DNA from: Arthrobacter sp. CJ23
GTDB taxonomy: Bacteria; Actinomycetota; Actinomycetes; Actinomycetales; Micrococcaceae
NCBI RefSeq assembly: GCF_024741795.1
Contig: NZ_CP102950.1
Coordinates: 372,001-436,000, forward strand
DNA length: 64,000 bases
Direction of reading: 5' to 3'
The notes beneath the pieces are model-generated. The model searched no databases. It was not told the origin of the DNA and saw only the letters and a list, made by a program, of their open reading frames with translations. Below, one piece after another: positions 17,393-25,801 of this stretch (within the stretch, counting starts at the first letter, position 1; each line of letters begins with the position of its first letter). The translations under genes were made by a program, and so were the position numbers.

Positions 17393-18256
17393 ATGAGCAT
17401 CGTCATCACCGGAGCAACCGGACAGCTTGGCCGCCACGTCGTCGAGGCCCTGCTGCAGCGCAACGTCCCCGCCGCGGAAATTGTGGCCGCCGGCCGTTCC
17501 ATCGAGAAGCTGGCCGACTTTGCCGGGCGCGGCGTGCAGATCAGGGCAATGGACTACTCGGACGCCGCTTCCGTGGCGCAGGCGCTGGAAGGCGCCAGCA
17601 AAGTACTCCTCATCTCCGGCACTGAAGTTGGCCGGCGCGTGAAGCAGCACCGCACGGTCATCGAGGCGGCCAAGGCTGCGGGTGTGGAGCTGTTGGCTTA
17701 CACCAGCGTGGCCAACGCCGACACCACCGTCATGAAGCTGGCCGCCGAGCACCAGGCAACGGAAGCCATCCTGAAGGAGTCCGGCGTGCCCTTCGCCATC
17801 CTCCGCAACGGCTGGTACCTCGAAAACTACACGGACCAGCTGCAGGGCACCCTGGCCCAGGGCGCCATCGCGGGCAGCGCCGGCGAAGGCAGGGTCAGCG
17901 CCGCGTCCCGCGCGGACTACGCCGAGGCCGCCGCCGCTGTTCTGGTGGCCGAGGACCAGGCCGGCAAGATCTACGAGCTGGGCGGGGACCACGCCTTCAC
18001 GCTTGCCGAGCTGGCCCAGGAAATCAGTGCCGCAGCCAGCAAGCCCGTGGCTTACCAGGACCTCCCGGCCAGCGACTACGCCGGACTCCTCGCCGGGTTC
18101 GGCGTGCCGGAGTTCTTCGCCGACATCCTGGCGGACTCGGACCTGGGCATTGCCCGCGGCGACCTCCTGGTCAGCGGCTCGGACCTCCGCACCCTGATCG
18201 GCCGGCCCACGACGCCGATGCCGGCTGCCGTCCGCTCGGCGGTTGCCGCGGTCTAA
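17393..18256 (+). CDS. NAD(P)H-binding NmrA/QorB-like oxidoreductase
   Basis: A 287-residue atypical short-chain reductase of the NmrA/QorB type. The N-terminal nucleotide-binding motif is ITGATGQLGRHVVEALL, and the body has ILRNGWYLENYTDQL and AADYAEAAA-like blocks typical of NAD(P)H:quinone oxidoreductase 2 relatives. It probably reduces quinones or acts as a redox sensor. The divergent HxlR gene is its likely regulator. Confidence 0.85.
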   Translation: MSIVITGATGQLGRHVVEALLQRNVPAAEIVAAGRSIEKLADFAGRGVQIRAMDYSDAASVAQALEGASKVLLISGTEVGRRVKQHRTVIEAAKAAGVELLAYTSVANADTTVMKLAAEHQATEAILKESGVPFAILRNGWYLENYTDQLQGTLAQGAIAGSAGEGRVSAASRADYAEAAAAVLVAEDQAGKIYELGGDHAFTLAELAQEISAAASKPVAYQDLPASDYAGLLAGFGVPEFFADILADSDLGIARGDLLVSGSDLRTLIGRPTTPMPAAVRSAVAAV

Positions 18257-18303
18257 CGCTCGCTGTTGGCGCGTCCTTGTCAGACGGCCGTTGGGCGGGG
18301 TGA

Positions 18304-18939
18304 CTAGGACTTGTTGCCCGTCAACGCCAGCGTTCCGCCCAGGCCGATCATCATGACCCCGCCGGTGGCGCCCAGCGTGGAGATGCGCTGGGGGGAGCGC
18401 GCGAACCAGTGCCGCGCGGTGCCGGCGGCCAGGGCCCAGATGCTGTCCGAGACGAGGGCGATCACCAGGAAAACCGCACCCAGGGAGGCGAGCTGCACCG
18501 GGATGCTGCCCGCCGAGTAGTCAACGAACTGCGGCAGCACCGCCACGAAGAACACGATCGACTTGGGATTCGTGGCACCCACCAGGAAGCCCTCGCGCAG
18601 CAAGCGCCAGGTGGACGACGACGGCGCCGGGCCGGCCGCCGTCGTTCGTCCGCCGCGGTGCCGGATCGCCTGGATCCCGAGATACACCAGGTAGGCCGCG
18701 CCGGCGAACTTGATGATGGTGAACAGCACGATCGACTGGGCCAGCACCACGCCGAGTCCGAGGGCAACGGCGATGATCTGCGGCACCATGCCTAGGGCGT
18801 TGCCCAGCACGCTCAGGAGCCCGCCTTTGCGCCCGAGGGCGAGCGAGCGGCCGATGACAAAGAGCACGCTGGGGCCGGGGATGGCGATGAGGACCAGCGA
18901 GGCCAGGGCAAACGCCAGGAGGTTGGTGAACGGAACCAT
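18304..18939 (-). CDS. LysE family amino-acid exporter
   Basis: A 211-residue membrane protein with six hydrophobic segments and the LysE/RhtB signature ALASLVLIAIPGPSVLFVIGRSLALGRKGG at the N-terminus, followed by GAAYLVYLGIQAIRH and LREGFLVGATNPKSIVFFVAVLPQFV. It likely exports an amino acid or homoserine lactone-like compound. It has no obvious partner gene. Confidence 0.9.
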   Translation of the reverse strand: MVPFTNLLAFALASLVLIAIPGPSVLFVIGRSLALGRKGGLLSVLGNALGMVPQIIAVALGLGVVLAQSIVLFTIIKFAGAAYLVYLGIQAIRHRGGRTTAAGPAPSSSTWRLLREGFLVGATNPKSIVFFVAVLPQFVDYSAGSIPVQLASLGAVFLVIALVSDSIWALAAGTARHWFARSPQRISTLGATGGVMMIGLGGTLALTGNKS

Positions 18940-18977
18940 GCCTGATGATAGCCCTGGCCTGCGCCGGGAGTCGACGC

Positions 18978-20477
18978 TCAGCTGCCGGCGGAAACCCTGC
19001 CGCCGGACGCGACGGGCACTACCGGGAGCGCTGCCGTTTCATCCACTAGCTCGGCACGCTGCCGGCCGCCGCCGCGGACCCACAGGCGGTACGCCACGAA
19101 CAGGAGGGCCAGCCAGGCCCCTCCCACGTAGAGCGCCACGCGGGTGTCCTCGAAGACGCCCAGGATCACGATCACCATGGCCATGAAGGCGATGGTCAGC
19201 ACCGACGCCGCGGGCCACCATGGGGACGGGAACTCCGACGCCGGCAGGCCCTTCCGGGCGATCTCGCGCTTCATGGCCACGTGCGAGGCCAGGATCATGA
19301 CCCATACCCAAACGGTGGCGAAGGTGGCGATCGAGGCGATCAGCACGAACACGTTCTCCGGGATCAGTGCGTTCAGGACAACGCCCACCAGCAGGATGCC
19401 GCCCATCATCACCACGGTCATCCAGGGGACGCCGTGCCGGGAGACCTTGCCGAAGCTCTTGGGTGCATGGCCCTGCCGGGACAGGCCGAAGAGGATACGG
19501 CCGGCGCCGAAGATGTCGCTGTTGATGGCGGACAGTGCGGCCGTGATGACCACGGCGTTGAGGATGTGCGGGGCGGCCGGGATGCCCAGGCCATCGAAGA
19601 TCTGCACGAACGGGCTGCCGTTGCTGCCGATCTCATTCCAAGGGAACAGGCTCATCAGCACACCCAGGGTCAGCACGTAGAAGAGCAGCACGCGCACGGG
19701 CACGGTGTTGACGGCCTGCGGGATGACCTTCTTGGGGTCGGCGGCCTCACCTGCGGTGATGCCGATCGTTTCGATCCCGCCAAAGGCAAACATCACGACG
19801 GCGAACGCGGCCAGGAGCCCCTCGAAACCGTTCGGGAACAGGCCGCCGTGGTTGACGAGGTTCCCCAGCCCCGGTGCCACGCCGCCGCCGTCGCCGGCTT
19901 GGAAGCCGAATGCCACGATGGCCGCACCGCCCGCGATCATGGCGATGATCGCCACCACCTTGATGAGCGAGAACCAGAACTCGAGCTCGCCGAACACTTT
20001 GACGCTGAGCAAGTTCATGGCGCCCAGGAACAGGATGATGGCCAGGATCCAGATCCAGCGGTCCACCTGCGGGAACCAGAAGCCCATGTAGATGCTGAAG
20101 GCCGTCACGTCGGCGATGGCCACGATCGCCATTTCGAAGACATAGGTCCAGCCGGTCACGAACCCGGCGAAGGGGCCGAGGTAGCGGCTGGCATACTGGC
20201 CGAACGAGCCGGAGACGGGGTGGCGGACGGCCATCTCGCCCAGGGCCCGCATCACCATGAAGACGGCCGCGCCGCCGATGATGTACGCCAGGAGGACGGC
20301 GGGGCCGGCCTTCTGGATCGCGGAAGCGGAGCCGTAGAAGAGGCCTGTGCCGATGGCTGAGCCGAGGGCCATGAAGCGGATGTGGCGGACGTTGAGGCCG
20401 CGGTTGAGAACGGTCTCGACGACGCCGTCGACGGCCCGTGCGGCGGGCGTCCTGACGGCTGCTGGGGTTTGCTGCAT
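18978..20477 (-). CDS. Amino acid permease (APC superfamily, AAT type)
   Basis: A 499-residue transporter with about twelve helices and the AAT-family signature [60 protein letters not shown] and [18 protein letters not shown]. This group includes proline, histidine, aromatic and GABA permeases, so it imports an amino acid with protons, but specificity is open. The ATG is followed by a short polar tail. It is a separate unit, divergent from the gene at 20719 with about 240 bp between. Confidence 0.9.
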   Translation of the reverse strand: MQQTPAAVRTPAARAVDGVVETVLNRGLNVRHIRFMALGSAIGTGLFYGSASAIQKAGPAVLLAYIIGGAAVFMVMRALGEMAVRHPVSGSFGQYASRYLGPFAGFVTGWTYVFEMAIVAIADVTAFSIYMGFWFPQVDRWIWILAIILFLGAMNLLSVKVFGELEFWFSLIKVVAIIAMIAGGAAIVAFGFQAGDGGGVAPGLGNLVNHGGLFPNGFEGLLAAFAVVMFAFGGIETIGITAGEAADPKKVIPQAVNTVPVRVLLFYVLTLGVLMSLFPWNEIGSNGSPFVQIFDGLGIPAAPHILNAVVITAALSAINSDIFGAGRILFGLSRQGHAPKSFGKVSRHGVPWMTVVMMGGILLVGVVLNALIPENVFVLIASIATFATVWVWVMILASHVAMKREIARKGLPASEFPSPWWPAASVLTIAFMAMVIVILGVFEDTRVALYVGGAWLALLFVAYRLWVRGGGRQRAELVDETAALPVVPVASGGRVSAGS

Positions 20478-20718
20478 ACGAATACCTTCTCGTCATTGGG
20501 AGGGGGATCGCTAACCAGCAGACCATTTCCGGAGGCGTTGTGATTGGCCTCACGGCACATCCCTGTCTCGGTTCTCAGACGATGAGAGGACCGCTTGACG
20601 GGCGATTGGCTGGCGTCGGGGGGTGTACCGGAGCCGGATCGGGAGGAAAATTGGCCACAACGGATGGCGTTCGCAAGCCAAGGGCGGCCCTTGGCCCGGC
20701 CTTGGCAGGAGGGATGAC

Positions 20719-21108
20719 ATGGATGATTTCATTGCTTATCTCGACACGTCTGAGGTGCGCCCTGGCAAGCTCGAGGCGCTGAAGGCCGCCATGGCGGAGC
20801 TGAGCGCGTTCGTCGAGTTGAACGAGCCTCAGATCATCGCCTACCGCGTCTATTTCTCAGGTGACGGTTCCACGATGAGCGTCCTGAACCTCCACACGGA
20901 TCAGGCCTCATTGGAGTTCCACATGAAGGTCGCAGGGCCCAAGTTTCCTCCCATCGCGCCCCTCATCACGCTGCGGACCATCGAAGTATTCGGCCGCGTC
21001 AGCGAGGAACTGGTGGCGCGGCTCCAGGCCAAGGCCAAGCTACTGGGCGGTGGAGCGGTCATCGTCCATGACGTCCACGCTGGTTTTGCCCGCCTTCCAC
21101 GCATCTAG
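20719..21108 (+). CDS. Small alpha/beta protein (possible monooxygenase-like fold)
   Basis: A 129-residue protein with an AGGAGGGA ribosome-binding site ahead of the ATG. The pattern DDFIAYLDTSEVRPGKLEALKAAMAELSAFVELNEPQIIAYRVYFSGDGSTMSVLNLH alternates beta strands with a helix in the manner of dimeric alpha/beta barrel proteins such as antibiotic-biosynthesis monooxygenases. I cannot assign a reaction. It is monocistronic. Confidence 0.7.
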   Translation: MDDFIAYLDTSEVRPGKLEALKAAMAELSAFVELNEPQIIAYRVYFSGDGSTMSVLNLHTDQASLEFHMKVAGPKFPPIAPLITLRTIEVFGRVSEELVARLQAKAKLLGGGAVIVHDVHAGFARLPRI

Positions 21109-21173
21109 GCGGGCTTGCCCCTCGCGCAGAAATGCCGGGGCTGACGCCTGCCCACCTGCCGGGTAAAAAAACC

Positions 21174-21225
21174 TTGACTCGATGTCTGCTTTCTTTTACA
21201 TTGGGAATGTCAAGCTTGCTTTACA
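21174..21225 (+). promoter_or_regulatory. Promoter and overlapping palindrome of the XRE operon
   Basis: A -35 box TTGACT (21174-21179) and -10 box TACATT (21197-21202) are separated by exactly 17 bases. Just after the -10, covering the expected transcription start, is the inverted repeat TGTCAAGC-TT-GCTTTACA (21208-21225) with one mismatch per arm. The layout suggests autorepression by the XRE protein encoded at 21672. Confidence 0.7.
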
Positions 21226-21249
21226 TGCATGCATCACCTGGGAGTGGAA

Positions 21250-21678
21250 ATGTCCTTCGAAGAGAAGAGCGCCTGGATCATGGGACTGCTCGCAATCGGC
21301 GCGTACTCGGCGTACCTCGTCATCGTTTTCGGGATGGCGGCCAGCACCCCGCTGGTTGAGGCTCCCTATGTTGCACCGCTGCTGTGGACCATAGGCGCCT
21401 CGATCGTGGTGTCCATCGTGCTCCACATCGTGGTGGGCATCTTCTCGCCCAAGGAGGCAGGGAAAAAGGACCAGCGCGACAAGGAGATCTACCGCTTCGG
21501 CGAATACATCGGCCAGTCGTTCGTGGTGATCGGCGCCGTGGCGGCGCTCCTCATGGCCATGGCTGAACTCGGCCACTTCTGGATCGCCAACGTCATCTAC
21601 CTGGCCTTCGTGCTGTCCGCCATCCTTGGCTCCGTGGCCAAGATCGTCGCCTACCGCCGGGGGTTCCAGCCATGGTGA
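21250..21678 (+). CDS. Membrane protein cotranscribed with an XRE regulator
   Basis: A 142-residue protein with four membrane helices and a basic central loop (IFSPKEAGKKDQRDKEIYRFGEYIGQ). It belongs to a type of small membrane protein commonly encoded just before a short Cro/C1-like regulator; its function is unknown. The ATG at 21250 has GGGAG upstream. Its end overlaps the regulator start by seven bases, so the pair is translationally coupled. Confidence 0.75.
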   Translation: MSFEEKSAWIMGLLAIGAYSAYLVIVFGMAASTPLVEAPYVAPLLWTIGASIVVSIVLHIVVGIFSPKEAGKKDQRDKEIYRFGEYIGQSFVVIGAVAALLMAMAELGHFWIANVIYLAFVLSAILGSVAKIVAYRRGFQPW

Positions 21679-21905
21679 AACCCACCCGCGTCACCAACTC
21701 CATCCGCGCCCTCCGCTTCGCCAGCGGGGAAATGACCCAGGCGCAGCTCGCGGACAGCATCGGCGTCACCCGCCAGACCATCATCGCCATCGAACAGGGC
21801 CGGTATTCGCCCTCCCTCGAGATGGCCTTCCAAATCGCCCGCGTGCTCAGCGTGCCGCTGGACGATGTGTTCCAGTACCCGGACAGCAAAGGAGAAAAGC
21901 CATGA
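21672..21905 (+). CDS. XRE family regulator (short, YozG/YgzD-like)
   Basis: A 77-residue protein made up almost entirely of a helix-turn-helix: NSIRALRFASGEMTQAQLADSIGVTRQTIIAIEQGRYSPSLEMAFQIARVLSVPLDDVFQY. Short regulators of this type repress their own operon. The ATG overlaps the upstream membrane protein gene and the stop overlaps the oxidoreductase start (ATGA), so all three form one operon under the promoter at 21174-21202. Confidence 0.92.
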   Translation: MVKPTRVTNSIRALRFASGEMTQAQLADSIGVTRQTIIAIEQGRYSPSLEMAFQIARVLSVPLDDVFQYPDSKGEKP

Positions 21906-22873
21906 AAGCAATCGTTCAGGACAGCTACGGCGAGGCCGGGGTGCTCAGGCTTGAGGACATCGGCAGGCCGGCGCCCGGCGGCGGCGAGGTCCTCATCCGC
22001 GTCGGTGCGGCCGGCGTCGAGCAAGGTGTCTGGCACCTCATGACGGGGCGGCCGTACCTCATCCGGCTCTTCGGCTTCGGACTGAAGAAGCCCAAGGTGC
22101 AGGTCCGCGGACGGGAGGTTGCCGGCGTCGTCGAGGCGGTTGGTGCTGGCGTGACCCGCTTCCAGGCCGGCGACGAAGTGTTCGGCACATGCGAGGGGTC
22201 CTTCGCCGAGTACGTCTGTGCGAAAGAATCACTGCTTGCCGCCAAGCCCGCGAACCTGACGTTTGAGGAAGCTGCGGTGGCGCCCATTTCCGGCGTCACG
22301 GCGTTGCAGGCCGTCCGCGACGGCGGAAAGGTCAGTGCCGGCCAGAAGGTCCTGGTCATCGGGGCCGGCGGGGGAGTGGGCTCGTTTGCGATCCAGGTGG
22401 CCAAGGCATTCGGGGCAGAGGTCACAGGGGTCTGCAGCACCGGAAAGGTGGAGCTGGCCAGGTCCCTTGGCGCTGACCACGTCATCGATTACACGCGGGA
22501 CGATTTTGCCGCCGCAGGAGTGCTCTACGACGTCATCATTGATACCGCCAGCAGCCGGCCGCTGTCTGTCCTGCGGACCGCACTTGGGCCGCGGGGGACA
22601 CTGGTGATAGTCGGCGGTGAGGGCGGTGGAAAACTGACCGGCGGGTTTGAGCGCTCCCTGGGTGCGCCGCTGATGTCACTGTTCTCCGGGCAGAAATTCA
22701 AGGGGTTGGTTTCGACCGAGAACTACCGGGAACTCGAGGCCCTGGCCATGCTGCTTGAGGCGGGCAGTGTGAAGCCGGCCATCGGCAAGGTCTTCTCACT
22801 GGGCGAGGCGCCGGACGCCATCCGGTACATGCGCGGGGGCCGCGCCCGCGGGAAGGCCGTGGTCACCGTCTGA
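21902..22873 (+). CDS. Zinc-independent MDR oxidoreductase (quinone-reductase-like)
   Basis: A 323-residue medium-chain dehydrogenase/reductase. The N-terminal GroES-like domain begins MKAIVQDSYGEAGVLRLEDI, and the Rossmann part has GAGGGVGSFAIQVAKAFGAEVTGVCSTGKVELARSLGADHVIDYT. The catalytic-zinc ligands of alcohol dehydrogenases are absent (GVEQGVWHLMTG in place of C..H), so it is an NAD(P)H quinone or enone reductase type. It is the third gene of the XRE operon. Confidence 0.9.
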   Translation: MKAIVQDSYGEAGVLRLEDIGRPAPGGGEVLIRVGAAGVEQGVWHLMTGRPYLIRLFGFGLKKPKVQVRGREVAGVVEAVGAGVTRFQAGDEVFGTCEGSFAEYVCAKESLLAAKPANLTFEEAAVAPISGVTALQAVRDGGKVSAGQKVLVIGAGGGVGSFAIQVAKAFGAEVTGVCSTGKVELARSLGADHVIDYTRDDFAAAGVLYDVIIDTASSRPLSVLRTALGPRGTLVIVGGEGGGKLTGGFERSLGAPLMSLFSGQKFKGLVSTENYRELEALAMLLEAGSVKPAIGKVFSLGEAPDAIRYMRGGRARGKAVVTV

Positions 22874-22925
22874 GGAAAAGCCGCGGCGCGGCCGGCGGCT
22901 GCGGGCGCGATAGTCGCGGCAAACG

Positions 22926-22939
22926 TCTGGTATTTCAGA
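22926..22939. promoter_or_regulatory. HutR-like operator upstream of the IclR gene
   Basis: The site TCTGGTATTTCAGA, inside the perfect palindrome GTCTG-GTATTT-CAGAC (22925-22940), matches 12 of 14 positions of the HutR motif TCTGwwATwCCAGA that I recall for corynebacterial hut genes. It lies about 150 bases ahead of the IclR start. Confidence 0.55.
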
Positions 22940-23087
22940 CAATGATGTGTTCCGATGGTTTGTGCGCTGCCTGCAAGGCGGCGCACGCTTAAGTACGGGA
23001 TCCCGGACAGGCCGCATTGGCCGCAGCTCCGGGCGTCCGAGGACAGCGCCGCATCGCGCCGCCAGTCCCTGTACTCGATGAGGAGCC

Positions 23088-23894
23088 ATGACCATACAGC
23101 CGCCAGCACCAGGCAAAGCCACCTCCAAGGTCCCCGCCGCGGAAAACACCCTGCGCATCCTGAAGCTCCTCGCGTCCCGCCGCGGGCCGATGGCTGCGTC
23201 CAATATCGCCACAGCGCTGGGCCTGCCGCGGTCCAGCGTCTATCACCTGCTGGGTGTCATGGAGGCCAACGGCTTTGTCCTGCACCTGCATGAGGAGCAG
23301 CGCTACGGCCTGGGCATCAGCGCCTTCGAACTCAGTTCCGCGTATTCGCGCCAGGAGCCGCTGTCCCGGCTGGGCCGCCCCTTGCTGGCCGCCCTTGTGG
23401 ACTCGATCGGCGAGAGCGCGCACCTCGCCGTGCTGCATGGCCGGGACGTGCTCTACATCGTCGAGGAACGCGCGAAAAACCGCCCGTCCCTGGTGACCGA
23501 CGTCGGGGTCCGCCTGCCCAGCCACCTCACCGCCAGCGGCCGCGCCATCCTGGCCGCGCTGCCTAAGTCCCAGGTACGCGCCCTCTATCCAAACGCGGCC
23601 GCCTTCACCGCCCGGCATGAGATGGAATCGCCCATCATGAAGTATTCCGCGCTGTCCTCGCACCTGGACCAGGTCCGGCAGCGCGGCTACGCCACCGAAC
23701 ACGGCGAAGTGACGCTTGGCTTCGGTTCGATCGCCGCCGCCGTCACCGACCACCTGGGCTGGCCGACGGCCGCCGTCGCTGTCACGTTCCTGGAGGAGAA
23801 GCTGCCGGCCGAGGACTGGCCGGTCCTGGCCGCGCGCATCCAGAAGGCCGCCGACGAGCTCTCGGTCCGGCTCCACGGACGCCCCGCCCAGTAG
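23088..23894 (+). CDS. hutR: IclR family regulator, probable HutR
   Basis: A 268-residue IclR-type regulator with an N-terminal winged helix (about residues 15-75: AAENTLRILKLLASRRGPMAASNIATALGLPRSSVYHLLGVMEANGFV) and a C-terminal GAF-like effector domain with SLVTDVGVRLPSHLTASGRAILAAL. It directly precedes hutU and hutH, and palindromes like the known HutR motif lie ahead of both this gene and hutU, so it most likely controls histidine degradation. AGGAG lies just two bases before the ATG, which is short. Confidence 0.85.
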   Translation: MTIQPPAPGKATSKVPAAENTLRILKLLASRRGPMAASNIATALGLPRSSVYHLLGVMEANGFVLHLHEEQRYGLGISAFELSSAYSRQEPLSRLGRPLLAALVDSIGESAHLAVLHGRDVLYIVEERAKNRPSLVTDVGVRLPSHLTASGRAILAALPKSQVRALYPNAAAFTARHEMESPIMKYSALSSHLDQVRQRGYATEHGEVTLGFGSIAAAVTDHLGWPTAAVAVTFLEEKLPAEDWPVLAARIQKAADELSVRLHGRPAQ

Positions 23895-23955
23895 CTTGCC
23901 GCTCCCACCCGGAGCGGCGGCGGGCCGGGTGCCGGAAGGCCAGCTGGTCCGGTCT

Positions 23956-23969
23956 GGAATCCCGGACAG
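23956..23969. promoter_or_regulatory. HutR-like operator upstream of hutU
   Basis: The sequence TCTGGAATCCCGGA (23953-23966) matches 11 of 14 positions of the recalled HutR motif and sits inside the GTCCGG/CCGGAC inverted repeat at 23947-23967. The 14-base string GGAATCCCGGACAG is nearly repeated at 22997-23010 ahead of the IclR gene. Confidence 0.5.
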
Positions 23970-24065
23970 CACCCTTCGAAAAGCCATTCCGAAGGCTCCG
24001 CAAAGGGGCTTTAGTAGAGACAGAAGCAAATCCCGCTCAACTTTCCACGCGACGAAGGAGTCCCC

Positions 24066-25796
24066 ATGGCATCCGCCGATTTCACCACCGGAACGCGCCC
24101 GGTCAAGGCGCCCCGCGGCACGGAGCTGTCCGCCAAGAGCTGGCAGACCGAGGCGCCGCTGCGCATGCTGATGAACAACCTGGATCCCGAGGTCGCCGAG
24201 CACCCCGAGGACCTCGTGGTCTACGGCGGCACCGGCCGCGCCGCGCGTTCCTGGAAGGCGTTCGACGCGATCGCGGACACCCTGAGGGACATGGAAGAGG
24301 ACGAGACCCTGCTGGTCCAGTCCGGCAAGCCGGTGGGCGTCTTCCGCACCAACAAGTGGGCCCCGCGCGTGCTGATCGCCAACTCCAACCTCGTCGGCGA
24401 CTGGGCGACGTGGCCCGAGTTCCGCCGCCTCGAGGCCGAGGGCCTGACGATGTACGGGCAGATGACCGCCGGTTCCTGGATCTACATCGGCACGCAGGGC
24501 ATCCTGCAGGGCACCTACGAGACCTTCGCCGCCGTCGGCAACAAGCTGGCAGCCGAAGGCCGCCACCCCGCTCCCGCTGCGGAAGGCTCCACCGAGGGCC
24601 CGCTGGCCGGGACGCTGACCCTGACGGGCGGCTGCGGCGGCATGGGCGGCGCCCAGCCGCTCGCCGTCACCCTGAACGACGGCGCCTGCCTGATCGTGGA
24701 CGTCGACGAGACCCGGCTGCGCCGCCGCGTCGGCAAGCGCTACCTGGACGAGGTCGAGACCGACCTGGACGCCGCCATCGCCAAGGTCCAGAAGGCCAAG
24801 GACGAGCGCCGCGGCTGGTCCGTGGGCTACGTCGGCAACGCTGCCGAGGTCTTCCCCGAACTGCTCCGCCGCCACAAGGCCGGCGAGCTGAGCATCGACG
24901 TCGTCACCGACCAGACCTCCGCGCACGATCCGCTGTCCTACCTTCCCGAGGGCATCACCGTCGAGGAATGGCACGCCGAGGCCGCCGCGGACCCGGAAGG
25001 CTTCACCAAGAAGGCGCAGGCCTCCATGGCCCGCCACGTACAGGCCATGGTCGAGTTCCAGGACGCCGGCGCCGAGGTCTTCGACTACGGCAACTCCATC
25101 CGCGACGAAGCACGCAAGGGCGGCTACGGGCGGGCGTTCGAATTCCCCGGCTTCGTCCCGGCCTACATCCGCCCGCTGTTCTGCGAGGGCCTGGGCCCGT
25201 TCCGCTGGGTGGCGCTCTCCGGCGACCCGGAAGACATCCGCGTCACCGACGAAGCCATCAAGGAGCTCTTCCCGGAGAACAAGCACCTGCACAAGTGGAT
25301 CGACGCCGCCCAGGAGCGCGTGGAGTTCGAAGGCCTCCCGGCCCGCATCTGCTGGCTCGGCTACGGCGAACGCCACCAGGCCGGCCTGCTCTTCAACAAG
25401 CTCGTCGCCGAGGGCAAGGTCAAGGCCCCGATCGTCATCGGCCGTGACCACCTCGACTCCGGCTCCGTGGCCTCCCCGTACCGCGAGACCGAAGCCATGA
25501 AGGACGGCTCCGACGCGATCGCCGACTGGCCGCTGCTGAACGCCCTGACCGCCGCCTCCTCCGGCGCCACCTGGGTGTCCATCCACCACGGCGGCGGCGT
25601 GGGCATCGGCCGGTCCATCCACACCGGCCAGGTCTCCGTGGCCGACGGCACGGACCTCGCTGCCGAGAAGCTCGAGCGCCTCCTCACCAACGACCCCGGC
25701 ATGGGCGTCATCCGCCACGTCGACGCCGGCTACGAACGCGCCGTCGAGGTCGCCGCCGAACGCGGCGTCCGCATCCCCATGAACGAAAGTAAGTAA
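24066..25796 (+). CDS. hutU: Urocanate hydratase
   Basis: This 576-residue protein is urocanase, which hydrates urocanate to imidazolonepropionate using tightly bound NAD+. Recognisable blocks are [52 protein letters not shown] and [14 protein letters not shown], with [13 protein letters not shown] near the end. AAGGAG lies six bases ahead of the ATG. hutH follows five bases after the stop. hutI and an upstream transporter are not in this stretch. Confidence 0.97.
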   Translation: MASADFTTGTRPVKAPRGTELSAKSWQTEAPLRMLMNNLDPEVAEHPEDLVVYGGTGRAARSWKAFDAIADTLRDMEEDETLLVQSGKPVGVFRTNKWAPRVLIANSNLVGDWATWPEFRRLEAEGLTMYGQMTAGSWIYIGTQGILQGTYETFAAVGNKLAAEGRHPAPAAEGSTEGPLAGTLTLTGGCGGMGGAQPLAVTLNDGACLIVDVDETRLRRRVGKRYLDEVETDLDAAIAKVQKAKDERRGWSVGYVGNAAEVFPELLRRHKAGELSIDVVTDQTSAHDPLSYLPEGITVEEWHAEAAADPEGFTKKAQASMARHVQAMVEFQDAGAEVFDYGNSIRDEARKGGYGRAFEFPGFVPAYIRPLFCEGLGPFRWVALSGDPEDIRVTDEAIKELFPENKHLHKWIDAAQERVEFEGLPARICWLGYGERHQAGLLFNKLVAEGKVKAPIVIGRDHLDSGSVASPYRETEAMKDGSDAIADWPLLNALTAASSGATWVSIHHGGGVGIGRSIHTGQVSVADGTDLAAEKLERLLTNDPGMGVIRHVDAGYERAVEVAAERGVRIPMNESK

Positions 25797-25801
25797 CCCA
25801 A

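Noticed and set aside
24356..25447. Long alternative frame inside hutU on the same strand
   Set aside because: It is a +1 shadow of the hutU gene, Arg/Pro rich, as expected from GC-rich codon bias.
22989..25718. Antisense 909-codon frame over hutR/hutU
   Set aside because: It is a Gly/Ala/Gln-rich mirror of real genes without domains or start signals.
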